64,000 nucleotides of DNA from Pseudomonas capeferrum (GTDB lineage: Bacteria > Pseudomonadota > Gammaproteobacteria > Pseudomonadales > Pseudomonadaceae): NCBI RefSeq assembly GCF_013523055.1, contig NZ_JAAMQM010000002.1:248001-312000 (forward strand), read 5' to 3'. Below, one piece after another: positions 17,637 to 26,668 of the stretch (position 1 is the stretch's first letter; every line of letters starts with the position of its first letter). The notes below the pieces were generated by a model. It saw only the letters and a program-made list of their open reading frames with translations. It was not told where the DNA came from and did no database searches. Position numbers and translations under genes: made by a program.

Positions 17637-19166
17637 TCAGTGGCTGCTATGGTCGACGGCGATGCACTCGCCGCTGACATCGATGAAGGTACGCTGACGC
17701 GGCGCGATCAGCAGGTAGACGGCGGCTGCGATGCCTGCGCCGATCAGCCAGGAAAACGGCGCGACGCTGTGGAAGTGCGGTATCAGGGCCAGGACGATGG
17801 CCAGCAGGGCGGCCGGCAAGAACGCTGCCACGGCGCGCAGGTTGATGCCTCGGTTGTAGTAATAGGCGCCCTCGGGGTCTTCGCTGTAGAGCTCGGGCAC
17901 ATTGATCTGACCTTTGCGCAGCAACCAGTAGTCGGCCATGATCACCCCGTACAGCGGGCCCAGCAACGCGCCGAGGCCCGACAGGAAGTAGACGATCACC
18001 AACGGGCTGTTGTAGAGGTTCCAAGGCAGGATCAGCACGGCCAGGGTGGCGCTGATCAGGCCGGCCCGACGGAAGTTCAGGTGGCGTGGCGCCAGGTTGC
18101 TGAGCACGAAGGCCGGCGCGACGAAGTTGGCCATGATGTTCACCGCCACGGTGACGATGAGGAAGGCCAGGCAACCCAGGACAAGGAAGGGGGTGCTGGG
18201 GATGCTGGCGATGATCTGCGTAGGGCTGTCGATGATCTGGCCGTTGATCTGGAACTGCGCTCCGCAGAGCACCACGGTGATCATGGCGAACACCAGGATG
18301 TTGACCGGCAGACCCCAGAAGTTGCCGACCCGAATGGTCTTGCGGCAGGGGGAGGAACGGGCGAAGTCGCAGAAATTCAGCACCAGGGTGCCGTAGATAG
18401 CCAGCCACAAGGCGCCGCCGGCAAAGATGTTGCGCCACATCTCGTATCCGACCAGGGGTTCGCTGACCGACCAGGCAATGCGAGCATCGGCCTGGAAGTA
18501 CATCCATGCGGCCAGGCTCGAGACGGTGAGCAGGATTACGGGGCCGGCAAAAGCCTCGTAGCGGCGGACCATCTCCATGCCATAGGCCAGGATCACCAGC
18601 TGCACCAGCCAGATCGCCACGAACGAGACCCAGCCCAGGCTCGACAGACCGAGCAGGCTGTCGTGGTCGTAGGCGGCCAGTTGTGGCCAGGCGGCGGTCA
18701 GGAGTACGCGCAGTACCACCGATGCCAGATAGGTCTGGATGCCGAACCAGGCAATGGCGATCACCGCACGGATCAGGGCTGGAATCTGCGCGCCGTGGAT
18801 ACCGAAGGCGATACGACTGATGACCGGAAAGGGTACGCCGGTCTTGTGCCCCATGTAGCCGGACAGGTTCATGAAGAAGTACACCAGCGCCGCGCCGATC
18901 GCCAGCGACATCAGGATCTGCCAGCCTCCCAGCCCCAAGGCGAACAAGCCCATGGCGAAGGAGTAATTGGCGATGTTGTGCACGTCGTTGGTCCATAGCG
19001 CGAAGATGCTGTAGCGGCCCCAACGGCGGCCTTCCAGTCGGGTAGGAGCAAGGTCGCGATTGTGCAGGCGCGGGCTCAATACACAGGGTGAAGGCTGGGT
19101 GTCCAGAGTGGAGGAGGGGGTGCTGGCAACGGGAACTTCAGGGGCAAGGTTGAGGCTGGTACTCAT
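17637..19166 (-). CDS. NCS1-family nucleobase/allantoin/hydantoin permease
   Basis: The protein has 509 residues and about 12 membrane helices. It shows NCS1 landmarks such as FALWTNDVHNIANYSFAMGL and MADYWLLRKGQINVPELYS near the C-terminus. The family imports allantoin, hydantoins, uracil or cytosine with a cation; specificity cannot be read here. The neighbouring racemase-family gene and the TTGTATACAA operator (19320-19329) favour allantoin or a related ureide. The ATG at 19166 follows GGAG (on the minus strand, CAGGAGCCTGCCGG). Confidence 0.88.
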   Translation of the reverse strand: MSTSLNLAPEVPVASTPSSTLDTQPSPCVLSPRLHNRDLAPTRLEGRRWGRYSIFALWTNDVHNIANYSFAMGLFALGLGGWQILMSLAIGAALVYFFMNLSGYMGHKTGVPFPVISRIAFGIHGAQIPALIRAVIAIAWFGIQTYLASVVLRVLLTAAWPQLAAYDHDSLLGLSSLGWVSFVAIWLVQLVILAYGMEMVRRYEAFAGPVILLTVSSLAAWMYFQADARIAWSVSEPLVGYEMWRNIFAGGALWLAIYGTLVLNFCDFARSSPCRKTIRVGNFWGLPVNILVFAMITVVLCGAQFQINGQIIDSPTQIIASIPSTPFLVLGCLAFLIVTVAVNIMANFVAPAFVLSNLAPRHLNFRRAGLISATLAVLILPWNLYNSPLVIVYFLSGLGALLGPLYGVIMADYWLLRKGQINVPELYSEDPEGAYYYNRGINLRAVAAFLPAALLAIVLALIPHFHSVAPFSWLIGAGIAAAVYLLIAPRQRTFIDVSGECIAVDHSSH

Positions 19167-19319
19167 TCCGGCAGGCTCCTGATGCGTATGGACTGCGATG
19201 AGCGGGCTTGCGCACGGGCTCGCCATCTCGTCGGTGCAGGCGTTGGCATCACTGGGTTCTGGGCGCTACGGCCTGCAGAAACAGGCGTGCGGTTATTGTG
19301 TATTTATGTTTTGCAAAAC

Positions 19320-19329
19320 TTGTATACAA
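19320..19329. promoter_or_regulatory. TTGTATACAA operator upstream of the NCS1 permease
   Basis: Exact 10-bp palindrome 154 bases upstream of the permease start, in a distinctly AT-rich gap. The same sequence occurs at gcl and puuE. I infer binding by the GclR-like GntR regulator encoded at 48011-48769. Confidence 0.65.
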
Positions 19330-19442
19330 AACATGAACGCAGTGAAGCTAGATCCATGCCATGAAACGGCGAAAGAGGCGATCAGAAAATTTTCTATTCC
19401 TCTAATTTCTTAGATAAGCGTATGAAATCAAATATTTTTAAA

Positions 19443-19500
19443 TTGACAGGTCGGACAGGTTTAAAATTTTTCAGGCTTTCCTTGCTGATCGATTGGTCAA
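19443..19500. promoter_or_regulatory. Two weak TTGAC-N6-GTCA-like boxes in the AT-rich permease upstream region
   Basis: TTGACAGGTCGGACAG (19443-19458) matches the RutR-type box of this window except for one base. CTGATCGATTGGTCAA (19485-19500) has a strong right half only. Apart from these and the operator at 19320, the 431-base gap 19167-19597 shows no gene. An inverted repeat CTTAGGTG/CACCTAAG (19513-19571) precedes the end of the Lrp gene. Confidence 0.3.
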
Positions 19501-19597
19501 CTTAATCAAAGTCTTAGGTGTAACCAAGCGGTGCATCGATTTGAAAAGTGCACACAAAAATGGCACCTAAGGTTACATTTGTGTGTACAGAATTTAA

Positions 19598-20041
19598 TCA
19601 GACTTGATTCATCGGAGGAAGCCGACGCCTTACCGATGTCTTTTTGATGATGGAGGTGTTGGTCTCTGCCATGACGTTGATCTTGTCCAGCAGGATATCG
19701 AGCTGTTCCATTGAACGTACGTGCAGGCGGGCGATGAAGCAGTCTTCTCCTGTCACCTTGTCGCACTCGGTGAACTCCGGTGTCGCGATTATCTGCCGCT
19801 CTACCTCCTGCAGCTGGCCAGGCAACGGCCGGATGCGCACGATGGCTTGCAGCTGGTAACCGAAGCAGCGTGGGTCGATATCGACGATGTAACCGCGCAA
19901 CACCCCTCGTTCCTCCAGGCGGCGCAATCGCTCGCTGACACTCGGCGCGGACAGGCCGCTGATCTGCGCCAGCGCCTTGAGCGAGCGCCGTGAGTCTTCC
20001 ATCAGGGCATTGATCAACAGCTGGTCGATGGCGTCGGTCAT
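19598..20041 (-). CDS. Lrp/AsnC-family transcriptional regulator
   Basis: The protein has 147 residues. An N-terminal winged helix-turn-helix (ALAQISGLSAPSVSERLRRL, about 23-42) precedes a C-terminal RAM/ligand domain (TGEDCFIARLHVRSMEQLD). Lrp-like regulators respond to amino acids and form octamers. It is divergent from the DMT exporter gene across 132 bases, the standard arrangement for a regulator of an amino-acid exporter. That link is inferred. Confidence 0.9.
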   Translation of the reverse strand: MTDAIDQLLINALMEDSRRSLKALAQISGLSAPSVSERLRRLEERGVLRGYIVDIDPRCFGYQLQAIVRIRPLPGQLQEVERQIIATPEFTECDKVTGEDCFIARLHVRSMEQLDILLDKINVMAETNTSIIKKTSVRRRLPPMNQV

Positions 20042-20173
20042 GATGCTCTCGTCAGGTAATTTCGGGAATCTGCCTTGATAATAAAGGCCTTGGTTGCGTT
20101 CTGCCTTTCTTATCCGCTGGATGGCGCCTTGTCTGCTTCGTCATACTGACGCCATCTTCGAGGGAGGTGAAAG

Positions 20174-21070
20174 ATGGACAATTCAATACGCCGTGGCTCG
20201 ACTGAAATGATCGCAGCCATGTTGATTTCCGGGACCATAGGCTGGTTCGTGCTGGTCTCGGGACAGCCTGTTCTGGATGTGGTGTTCTGGCGTTGCGTGT
20301 TCGGCGCCGCGACGCTGTTGGTGGTATGCGCTGCCTTGGGCTTCCTGAAGCCGCATGTGATAGGGCGTACGGCGTTTCTGTTGGCGGTGGTGAGCGGCGT
20401 GGCCATCGTGGGCAACTGGGTGTTGCTGTTCGCTTCCTATTCACGGGCATCCATTGCCATTGGCACCGCGGTGTACAACGTCCAGCCGTTCATGCTGGTA
20501 GGTCTCGCGGCTGTGTTCCTGGGCGAGAAGATCACCGTGCCGAAGCTGTTCTGGCTGAGCCTGGCCTTCGCAGGGATGCTGGCCATCGTCAGCGCCCATG
20601 GCAGCGACCAAGGCAGTGGCAGCGAATACCTGCTCGGGATCGCGCTGGCGCTGGGTGCGGCTTTGTTGTATGCCGTGGCGGCGCTGATCATCAAGCGCCT
20701 GAGCGGGACGCCACCGCACTTGATCGCCTTGATCCAGGTGTGCACCGGGATCCTGCTGCTGGCGCCTTGGGCCAATGTCGAAGGGCTGCCCAAGGAAACT
20801 GGAGCGCTGGCCAGCTTGCTGACCCTTGGCATGGTGCATACCGGGCTCATGTACGTCTTGCTTTACAGCGCTATCCAGCGGTTGCCCACGGCACTGACTG
20901 GTGCGCTGTCGTTCGTCTACCCGATTGCCGCGATCCTGGTCGACTGGGTGGCGTTTGGGCACCGTCTGGCGCCTCTGCAATGGTTGGGCGTGGCGCTGAT
21001 TCTAGTGGCGGCGGCGGGGATGCAGCAGGGTTGGTGGTTCCGTTCGGCGCGGGTCGCAGTCAAGGAATGA
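20174..21070 (+). CDS. EamA/DMT-family transporter
   Basis: The protein has 298 residues and ten predicted helices in two EamA halves (for example VAIVGNWVLLFASYSRASIA and GMVHTGLMYVLLYSAIQRLP). It is a drug/metabolite transporter-superfamily exporter, probably for amino acids or related compounds given the divergent Lrp gene. The start is supported by GGGAGGTGAAAG directly upstream of the ATG at 20174. A REP follows 10 bases after its stop. Confidence 0.88.
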   Translation: MDNSIRRGSTEMIAAMLISGTIGWFVLVSGQPVLDVVFWRCVFGAATLLVVCAALGFLKPHVIGRTAFLLAVVSGVAIVGNWVLLFASYSRASIAIGTAVYNVQPFMLVGLAAVFLGEKITVPKLFWLSLAFAGMLAIVSAHGSDQGSGSEYLLGIALALGAALLYAVAALIIKRLSGTPPHLIALIQVCTGILLLAPWANVEGLPKETGALASLLTLGMVHTGLMYVLLYSAIQRLPTALTGALSFVYPIAAILVDWVAFGHRLAPLQWLGVALILVAAAGMQQGWWFRSARVAVKE

Positions 21071-21080
21071 GGTGATTTCA

Positions 21081-21112
21081 CGGGCCTCTTCGCGGGTAAA
21101 CCCGCTCCCACA
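21081..21112. repeat. Left REP bounding the tandem array
   Basis: This 32-base P. putida-type REP (CGGGCCTCTTCGCGGGTAAA core) is a perfect inverted copy of the one at 22077-22108. The tandem array starts eight bases after it. Confidence 0.9.
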
Positions 21113-21120
21113 GGTATAGC

Positions 21121-22077
21121 GTCATTTTCAAGCTCATGCTGCCAGCGTCATTTTCAAGCTCATGCTGCCAGCGTCATTTTCAAGCTCATGCTGCCAGTGT
21201 CATTTTCAAGCTCAGACTGCCAGTGTCATTTTCAGGCTCATGCTGTCAGTGTCATTTTCAAGCTTAGACTGCCAGTGTCATTTTCAAGCTCATACTGCCA
21301 GTGTCATTTTCAAGCTCATGCTGTCAGTGTCATTTTCAAGCTCAGACTGCCAGTATCATTTTCAAGCTTATGCTGCCAGTGTCATTTTCAAGCTCATGCT
21401 GTCAGTGTCATTTTCAAGCTCATGCTGTCAGTGTCATTTTCAAGCTCATACTGCCAGTGTCATTTTCAAGCTCAGACTGTCTGTGTTATTTTCAAGCTCA
21501 GACTGTCAGTGTCATTTTCAAGCTCATACTGCCAGTGTCATTTTCAATCTCATACTGCCAGTGTCATTTTCAAGCTCATGCTGTCAGTGTCATTTTCAAG
21601 CTCAGACTGTCAGTGTCATTTTCAAGCTCATACTGCTAGTGTCATTTTCAAGCTCAGACTGCCAGTGTCATTTTCAAGCTCATGCTGCCAGTGTCATTTT
21701 CAAGCTCAGACTGTCAGTGTCATTTTCAAGCTCATGCTGCCAGTGTCATTTCAAGCTCATACTGCCAGTGTCATTTTCAAGCTCATGCTGCCAGTGTCAT
21801 TTCAAGCTCATACTGCCAGTGTCATTTTCAAGCTCATACTGTCAGTGTCATTTTCAAGCTTATGCTGCCAGTGTCATTTTCAAGCTCATGCTGTCAGTGT
21901 CATTTTCAAGCTCATGCTGTCAGTGTCATTTTCAAGCTCATACTGTCAGTGTCATTTTCAAGCTCATGCTGCCAGTGTCATTTCAAGCTCATACTGTCAG
22001 TGTCATTTCAAGCTCATGCTGCCAGTGTCATTTTCAGCTCATCCTGTCAGTGTCATTTTCAAGATCATGCTGTCATT
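21121..22077. repeat. Minisatellite of 37 units of 26 bp
   Basis: The consensus unit is GTCATTTTCAAGCTCATGCT followed by GYCAGT. I count 37 head-to-tail units, starting every 26 bases from 21121; five (at 21745, 21796, 21977, 22002, 22027) are 25 bases from loss of a T or A. Variation concentrates at unit positions 17-18 (TG, TA or GA) and 22 (C or T). There are no spacers and no palindromic repeat, so this is not CRISPR. The plus strand has no stop in any frame because 26 is not a multiple of three. No RNA or protein product can be claimed. Units 24-25 and 26-27 form a recently duplicated dimer. Confidence 0.97.
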
Positions 22078-22108
22078 GTGGGAGCGGGTTTACCCGCGAA
22101 GAGGCCCG
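22077..22108. repeat. Right REP bounding the tandem array
   Basis: Perfect inverted copy of 21081-21112, abutting the last degenerate repeat unit with a one-base overlap. It ends 40 bases before the methyltransferase start codon. Confidence 0.9.
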
Positions 22109-22148
22109 CAAGGGTAGAATTGGCCCTTTTACTTGCTTGCGACCCGCC

Positions 22149-23072
22149 ATGACTTCGCCAATCCAGACTCTCGAACAGCATCTGCTCACTGCCCTCGACC
22201 CCGCCCCGCAGGAAACCCGCCGCCTGTTTCATGGTCGCGGTCGCTGCTGGCCGGGGCTGGAGCAGATCACCGTCGACTGGCTGCAGGGGGTGCTGCTGGT
22301 GGCGCTGTTTCGCGAGCCGCCAGCGGGTCAGTTGGCCGAACTCGAGGCCATGCTCGAGCGTCTTGCGGCAAAACCTCAATGGACCGGTCAGGCCATTCTC
22401 ATCCAGCACCGTTACCTGCCGGAAAGCCCCGGTCACTGGTTGCTCGGCGAGCCGACGCAACAGCGGATGATCGACGAGGACGGTCTGCGCTACCAGCTCG
22501 ACCTGGGATTCAAGCAGAACACCGGGCTGTTCCTGGACATGCGCTACGGGCGTCGCTGGGTACGCGAACAGGCCGCAGGCAAGCGCGTGCTCAACCTGTT
22601 CGCCTATACCTGCGGGTTTTCCGTGGCGGCGATTGCCGGTGGCGCCGAGCAGGTGGTCAACCTGGACATGGCCAAGGCGGCGCTCAGCCGAGGGCGCGAC
22701 AACCACCGACTCAATGATCATGATCTGGGGCGGGTCGCCTTCCTGGGACACGAGTTGTTCAAATCATGGGGCAAGGTGCGCAAATACGGGCCGTATGACC
22801 TGATCATCATCGATCCCCCGACCTTTCAGCGCGGCAGTTTTGCCCTGACCCAGGACTACGCCAGGATCTTGCGTCGCTTGCCTGAACTGTTGACGGCAGG
22901 AGGAACGGTTCTGGCCTGCGTCAACGATCCGGCCATAGGGCCTGACTTCTTGATCGAAGGCATGGCGGAACACGCGTCAGGGTTGCGGTTCGTGGAACGG
23001 CTGGAGAACCCGCCGGAGTTTCCGGATAGCGATCCGGCCGGGGGGCTGAAGGCGTTGGTGTTCAGCAATTAG
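22149..23072 (+). CDS. Class I SAM-dependent methyltransferase (RlmI/RlmK-like)
   Basis: The protein has 307 residues. Motif I is NLFAYTCGFSVAAIAGGAEQ, the acidic loop follows at VVNLDMAKAAL, and motif IV is LIIIDPPTFQRG. This pattern belongs to the COG1092 rRNA cytosine/guanine methyltransferase group, though it lacks a recognisable PUA domain. The ATG at 22149 is the first after the right REP. The frame stays open upstream through the repeat array only because the array has no stops, and that extension should not be annotated as protein. Confidence 0.87.
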   Translation: MTSPIQTLEQHLLTALDPAPQETRRLFHGRGRCWPGLEQITVDWLQGVLLVALFREPPAGQLAELEAMLERLAAKPQWTGQAILIQHRYLPESPGHWLLGEPTQQRMIDEDGLRYQLDLGFKQNTGLFLDMRYGRRWVREQAAGKRVLNLFAYTCGFSVAAIAGGAEQVVNLDMAKAALSRGRDNHRLNDHDLGRVAFLGHELFKSWGKVRKYGPYDLIIIDPPTFQRGSFALTQDYARILRRLPELLTAGGTVLACVNDPAIGPDFLIEGMAEHASGLRFVERLENPPEFPDSDPAGGLKALVFSN

Positions 23073-23130
23073 GGTGTCGGGGAGGCTCTGCAGGGTCTCC
23101 ACGAAAGAGCCCGGCGTTTTAGCCCCATAG

Positions 23131-23335
23131 ACGCTGACCCGTGTAGAAGCTGGCTTGCCCTGCGATCGAGCCCGTCAGGGCTCGCCTGGTAATAGAGATC
23201 GCTCCCCAGATGCTCCGGATGCAGACAATTCGCGTACCCACAACCATCAGGGTGAGGGAAGCCCTAGCATTACCAGGCGAGCCCTGACGGACTCGATCGC
23301 AGGGCAAGCCAGCTCCTCCTACACAGGTCAGCGTC
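23131..23335. repeat. Long inverted extended-REP pair
   Basis: Arms 23150-23192 and 23270-23312 (43 bases) are inverted copies with a single difference; weaker pairing extends to about 23131 and 23335. Each arm carries TTGCCCTGCGATCGAG and CTCGCCTGGTAA. The same extended type occurs at 36375-36527. It fills most of the 322-base gap between the convergent methyltransferase and MscS genes, where I see no gene. Confidence 0.85.
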
Positions 23336-23394
23336 GTACTTGGACGCACGGGCACATGTTTTCTCCGTAGAGACCTGCACGAGCACTCTTCCAG

Positions 23395-25425
23395 TCACGC
23401 CGGCTGCTCGCGCAATGCCAACGGCATCGGGTAGACCTGCGCAAAACCAACGTTGTCGGTCTGGTCGACGCGCTTCTTCAGCCGCTCGTTGAACGCTCGA
23501 CTCACCGCATACTGGCCACCGGAAATCGTCCGGAACTGCGCGGTGAGAACGAACCCGTTAAGGTCCATGCGGTCGACGCCGAACACCTGCAGCGGCCCTT
23601 GCAGGTTGATCCGCAGCAGCGAGTCCTCGCTGATCGACTGGCCGACCTCATGGATCAGCCCCAGCGCGGCATCCACATCACTGTCGTAGGTGAACTGCAC
23701 CGAGAAGAAGGCGTAGGCGAACTGCCGCGACTGGTTCGTGACGGCCTTGATCTGGCCGAACGGCACCGAATGCACGAAGCCCTTGCCATCGCGCAGCCGC
23801 AACGTGCGGATGGTCAGGCTCTCCACCGTACCGGCATGCCCCGAGTCGAGCACTACCCAGTCGCCGATGGCAATGGTGTCCTCGATGAGGATGAACAGCC
23901 CGGTGATCACGTCCTGCACCAGTTGCTGCGAGCCGAAGCCTATGGCCAGGCCGACCACCCCGGCACCCGCCAGCAGCGGAGCCACGTTGATGCCCAGGTT
24001 GGCCATGGTGGTGATAGTACAGATCACTACAAGGATGATCTTGATGGCATTACGCAGCATGGGCAGGATGGTGCGTACGCGTATGCTGGGCTGGCGGGTG
24101 GAACGGCGACCGACGGCCGGCTTCAGTGCTTCCTGGATCGCCGTGTCGAGCACCACCCAGAGCAGCCAGGTGACCAGCAGGATCAGGCCGATGCTGCTGA
24201 GAGAGTCGCTGATCGCACGGCCCAGGGAGTTGCGCAGGGCGAAGTCGATCACCGAGAAGCCCCAGATACGGCCGAGCAGCTCGATGAACGCCACGGCCAT
24301 GGCGATACGCAGGAGCGCGTGGGCCAGGCTTCGTAGCAGCTCCTTGTAAGGGCGAACCCGCTCCGGCGTGTTTTCCCCTTTGACACTGAACAGGTGCTGC
24401 AGCGTAGTGCTCAGGAACAGTGTTCCGACCAGCAGGACAGTCGTCAGCAGGGCATTCTGCAAGGCCCGCTGGCTTTCCTCGCCGGCGCCGATCAGGTGGA
24501 TCGCCGACACCAGGATCATCAGCAGGATCGGCAGGTACCAGATGTTCGAGAAGACCCGCAGCGTCTCCTGTACCGCTCGGTGCTGCTGGCGATCCTGCAG
24601 CGAACGGTTGCGGATCAGATGAGCCACCGGTCGACGCAGGCGAATCACCTGGCTGGCAAAGATGAAGATCGCGAGCAGGCCGGTGACCACGGCGATACTG
24701 CTGGTGATATTGCCCCCCAGCTGGCGCGCGATCTGCGGGCTGGTCAGGGCATCGCTCCAGGCCGCCAGAAAGCCGATCATGAACAGCGGGCGTGGGGCCA
24801 GACGGCGAATCGCAGCGACGGCTGCGCGCTTGTGGTCGACATCGAACAAGGTGATCAGGCACAGGATGATCGACGTCGAGAACAGCCCGCTGCTGGTGGC
24901 GTAGGCCAGGCTCATGCCCAAGGCCCGCGCCACGGAGGGGTCGAGGAAACGGCTGACATACACCGTCAGCGGCAGGCTCGCCAGGGCGGGCAGCGTATAC
25001 GGCAGCAGGTAGCTAAGCATGCTGCGCAGCCGTTTGCGCGGACGTAGCCATTGCGATTGCCCGGCCCGGTGACCGCCCCAGCGCCCCAGCAGGGTCAGGA
25101 GGGTAAAGCAGCCGGCCCACGCCAGGGTCAGAACCAGAAAGTCACCCGCCATCTGCAGCGAATCATCGTTGGAGTGACGAGTGACCAGGCGCTCCATTTC
25201 CTTGGCGGCCCGATCGGAGCGTACTCGCCAGGCATCGACCAGGTGTTCGTCCAGGTCCATGTCCTTGGCGGCGCTGTCCAGGCTGTCGGCCAGCGCGCCC
25301 AGGAGTCCGCCCTGGAGCACGGCTTCGGGCTCGGCGGGAGGTTCTTCGGCGGGCGCTGGCTCTGCGGCCAGGAGCTGGGTACTCAGCAAAGTGCCAAGCA
25401 GAAGCAGGTAGAAATGACGCAGCAC
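23395..25425 (-). CDS. MscS-family mechanosensitive ion channel
   Basis: The protein has 676 residues. It begins with a signal peptide (LLLLGTLLSTQLLAAEP), then a periplasmic segment and about eight to ten helices. The MscS pore region is PLLAGAGVVGLAIGFGSQQL followed by VQDVITGLFILIEDTIAIGD, and a cytoplasmic beta/C-terminal domain follows. It would open on membrane tension during hypo-osmotic shock. I chose the GTG at 25425, which has AAGGAG about eight bases upstream and gives a clean signal peptide; the frame extends further upstream without homology. Confidence 0.87.
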   Translation of the reverse strand: MLRHFYLLLLGTLLSTQLLAAEPAPAEEPPAEPEAVLQGGLLGALADSLDSAAKDMDLDEHLVDAWRVRSDRAAKEMERLVTRHSNDDSLQMAGDFLVLTLAWAGCFTLLTLLGRWGGHRAGQSQWLRPRKRLRSMLSYLLPYTLPALASLPLTVYVSRFLDPSVARALGMSLAYATSSGLFSTSIILCLITLFDVDHKRAAVAAIRRLAPRPLFMIGFLAAWSDALTSPQIARQLGGNITSSIAVVTGLLAIFIFASQVIRLRRPVAHLIRNRSLQDRQQHRAVQETLRVFSNIWYLPILLMILVSAIHLIGAGEESQRALQNALLTTVLLVGTLFLSTTLQHLFSVKGENTPERVRPYKELLRSLAHALLRIAMAVAFIELLGRIWGFSVIDFALRNSLGRAISDSLSSIGLILLVTWLLWVVLDTAIQEALKPAVGRRSTRQPSIRVRTILPMLRNAIKIILVVICTITTMANLGINVAPLLAGAGVVGLAIGFGSQQLVQDVITGLFILIEDTIAIGDWVVLDSGHAGTVESLTIRTLRLRDGKGFVHSVPFGQIKAVTNQSRQFAYAFFSVQFTYDSDVDAALGLIHEVGQSISEDSLLRINLQGPLQVFGVDRMDLNGFVLTAQFRTISGGQYAVSRAFNERLKKRVDQTDNVGFAQVYPMPLALREQPA

Positions 25426-25577
25426 AGGAGCACTCCTTGGGCCGAGCGAGCGGAAAGGGTTACTCAGGAAACTGATAGCGTCGCAGACGAGAAGTTCGAT
25501 AAGGCGTGGAAAACGCCGCGAGCCAGACCCGCTCACGTTGTCCGTGAAGCGGGCAGGCTGCCAGGGAGGAGGAGGCG

Positions 25578-26576
25578 TTACTGGCCGCTGTAGATCTGGT
25601 CGAACACGCCACCGTCGTTGAAGTGGGTCTTCTGCACGGTGCGCCAGTCACCGAAGGTCTTCTCCACGGAGAGGAAGTCGACTTTCGGGAACCTGTCGGT
25701 GTATTTCGCCAGCACCGTGGCATCGCGCGGACGCAGGTAGTTCTGCGCGGCGATTTCCTGGGCGGCCGGCGACCACAGGTACTTGAGGTATTCCTCGGCT
25801 ACGGCGCGGGTACCTTTCTTGTCCACGACCTTGTCGACGACGCTCACCGGTGGCTCGGCTTCGGCGGAAACGCTGGGGTAGACCACTTCGAACTGGTCAC
25901 GACCGAATTCGCGGGCGATCATCTCGGCCTCGTTCTCGAAGGTCACCAGCACGTCACCAATCTGGTTGGTCATGAAGGTCGTGGTGGCGGCGCGTCCGCC
26001 GGTGTCCAGCACGGGCGCCTGCTTGAACAGCTTGCCGACGAAGTCCCTGGCCTTGTTCTCGTCCCCGCCGTTCTTCAGCACATAGCCCCAGGCGGAAAGA
26101 TAGGTGTACCGGCCGTTACCGGACGTCTTGGGGTTGGGCACGATGACCTGTACACCGTCCTTGAGCAGGTCCGGCCAGTCCTTCAGGGCCTTGGGGTTGT
26201 TCTTGCGCACGATGAACACGGTGGCGGAGGTGAACGGCGCGCTGTTATTGGGCAGGCGCGAGACCCAGTCCTGCGGCACCAGCTTGCCATTGTCGACCAA
26301 GGCATTGATGTCGGTCGCCATGTTCATGGTGATGACATCGGCCGGCAGGCCATCGATCACGGCCCGCGCCTGCTTGCTCGAGCCGCCGAAGGACATCTGC
26401 AGGCTGACCTTTTCCTGGTGTTCGGCTTCCCAGTGTTTCTGGAAGGCCGTGTTGTAGTCCTTGTAGAAATCCCGCATCACGTCGTACGACACGTTCAGCA
26501 ATGGTGGCGCGGCATGGGCCAGGTTGCCCAGGGCAAGGCCCGCGGCGAGCAGCGAGGCGCTGAAGAGTTTTTTCAC
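25578..26576 (-). CDS. sbp: Sulfate-binding periplasmic protein
   Basis: The protein has 332 residues. A signal peptide (LLAAGLALGNLAHA, cleavage near residue 22) is followed by LLNVSYDVMRDFYKDYN and the NPKTSGNGRYTYLSAWGY segment of sulfate/thiosulfate-binding proteins. Sbp delivers sulfate to a CysTWA ABC importer, but no cysTWA genes are adjacent. The start is GTG at 26576 with AAGGAA upstream. Gene length is normal. Confidence 0.92.
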   Translation of the reverse strand: MKKLFSASLLAAGLALGNLAHAAPPLLNVSYDVMRDFYKDYNTAFQKHWEAEHQEKVSLQMSFGGSSKQARAVIDGLPADVITMNMATDINALVDNGKLVPQDWVSRLPNNSAPFTSATVFIVRKNNPKALKDWPDLLKDGVQVIVPNPKTSGNGRYTYLSAWGYVLKNGGDENKARDFVGKLFKQAPVLDTGGRAATTTFMTNQIGDVLVTFENEAEMIAREFGRDQFEVVYPSVSAEAEPPVSVVDKVVDKKGTRAVAEEYLKYLWSPAAQEIAAQNYLRPRDATVLAKYTDRFPKVDFLSVEKTFGDWRTVQKTHFNDGGVFDQIYSGQ

Positions 26577-26668
26577 GGAGCATTCCTTGTTCGAGTGGAA
26601 GTATTGGCAGTGTGCCGGCGACTATAGCGTTGCCTCATGAGCGGGTTAAAGACCCAAAGGGACTTTGC

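Noticed and set aside
17640..18998. 452-residue plus-strand frame opposite the NCS1 permease
   Set aside because: Its composition is Gln/Asp/His/Arg-rich, typical of the antisense of a membrane protein; the permease frame shows real motifs.
19513..19590. Transposon end or attachment site in the AT-rich gap
   Set aside because: The short inverted repeats CTTAGGTG/CACCTAAG have no partner copy, target duplication or transposase nearby.
21121..22077. CRISPR array
   Set aside because: Units abut directly with no variable spacers, the repeat is not dyad-symmetric, and no cas genes are nearby.
21162..22148. A Cys/His/Phe-rich repeat protein or a long N-terminal extension of the methyltransferase
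   Set aside because: Openness follows from the stop-free 26-bp unit in all three frames; there is no ribosome binding site or homology, and the methyltransferase has its own normal start at 22149.
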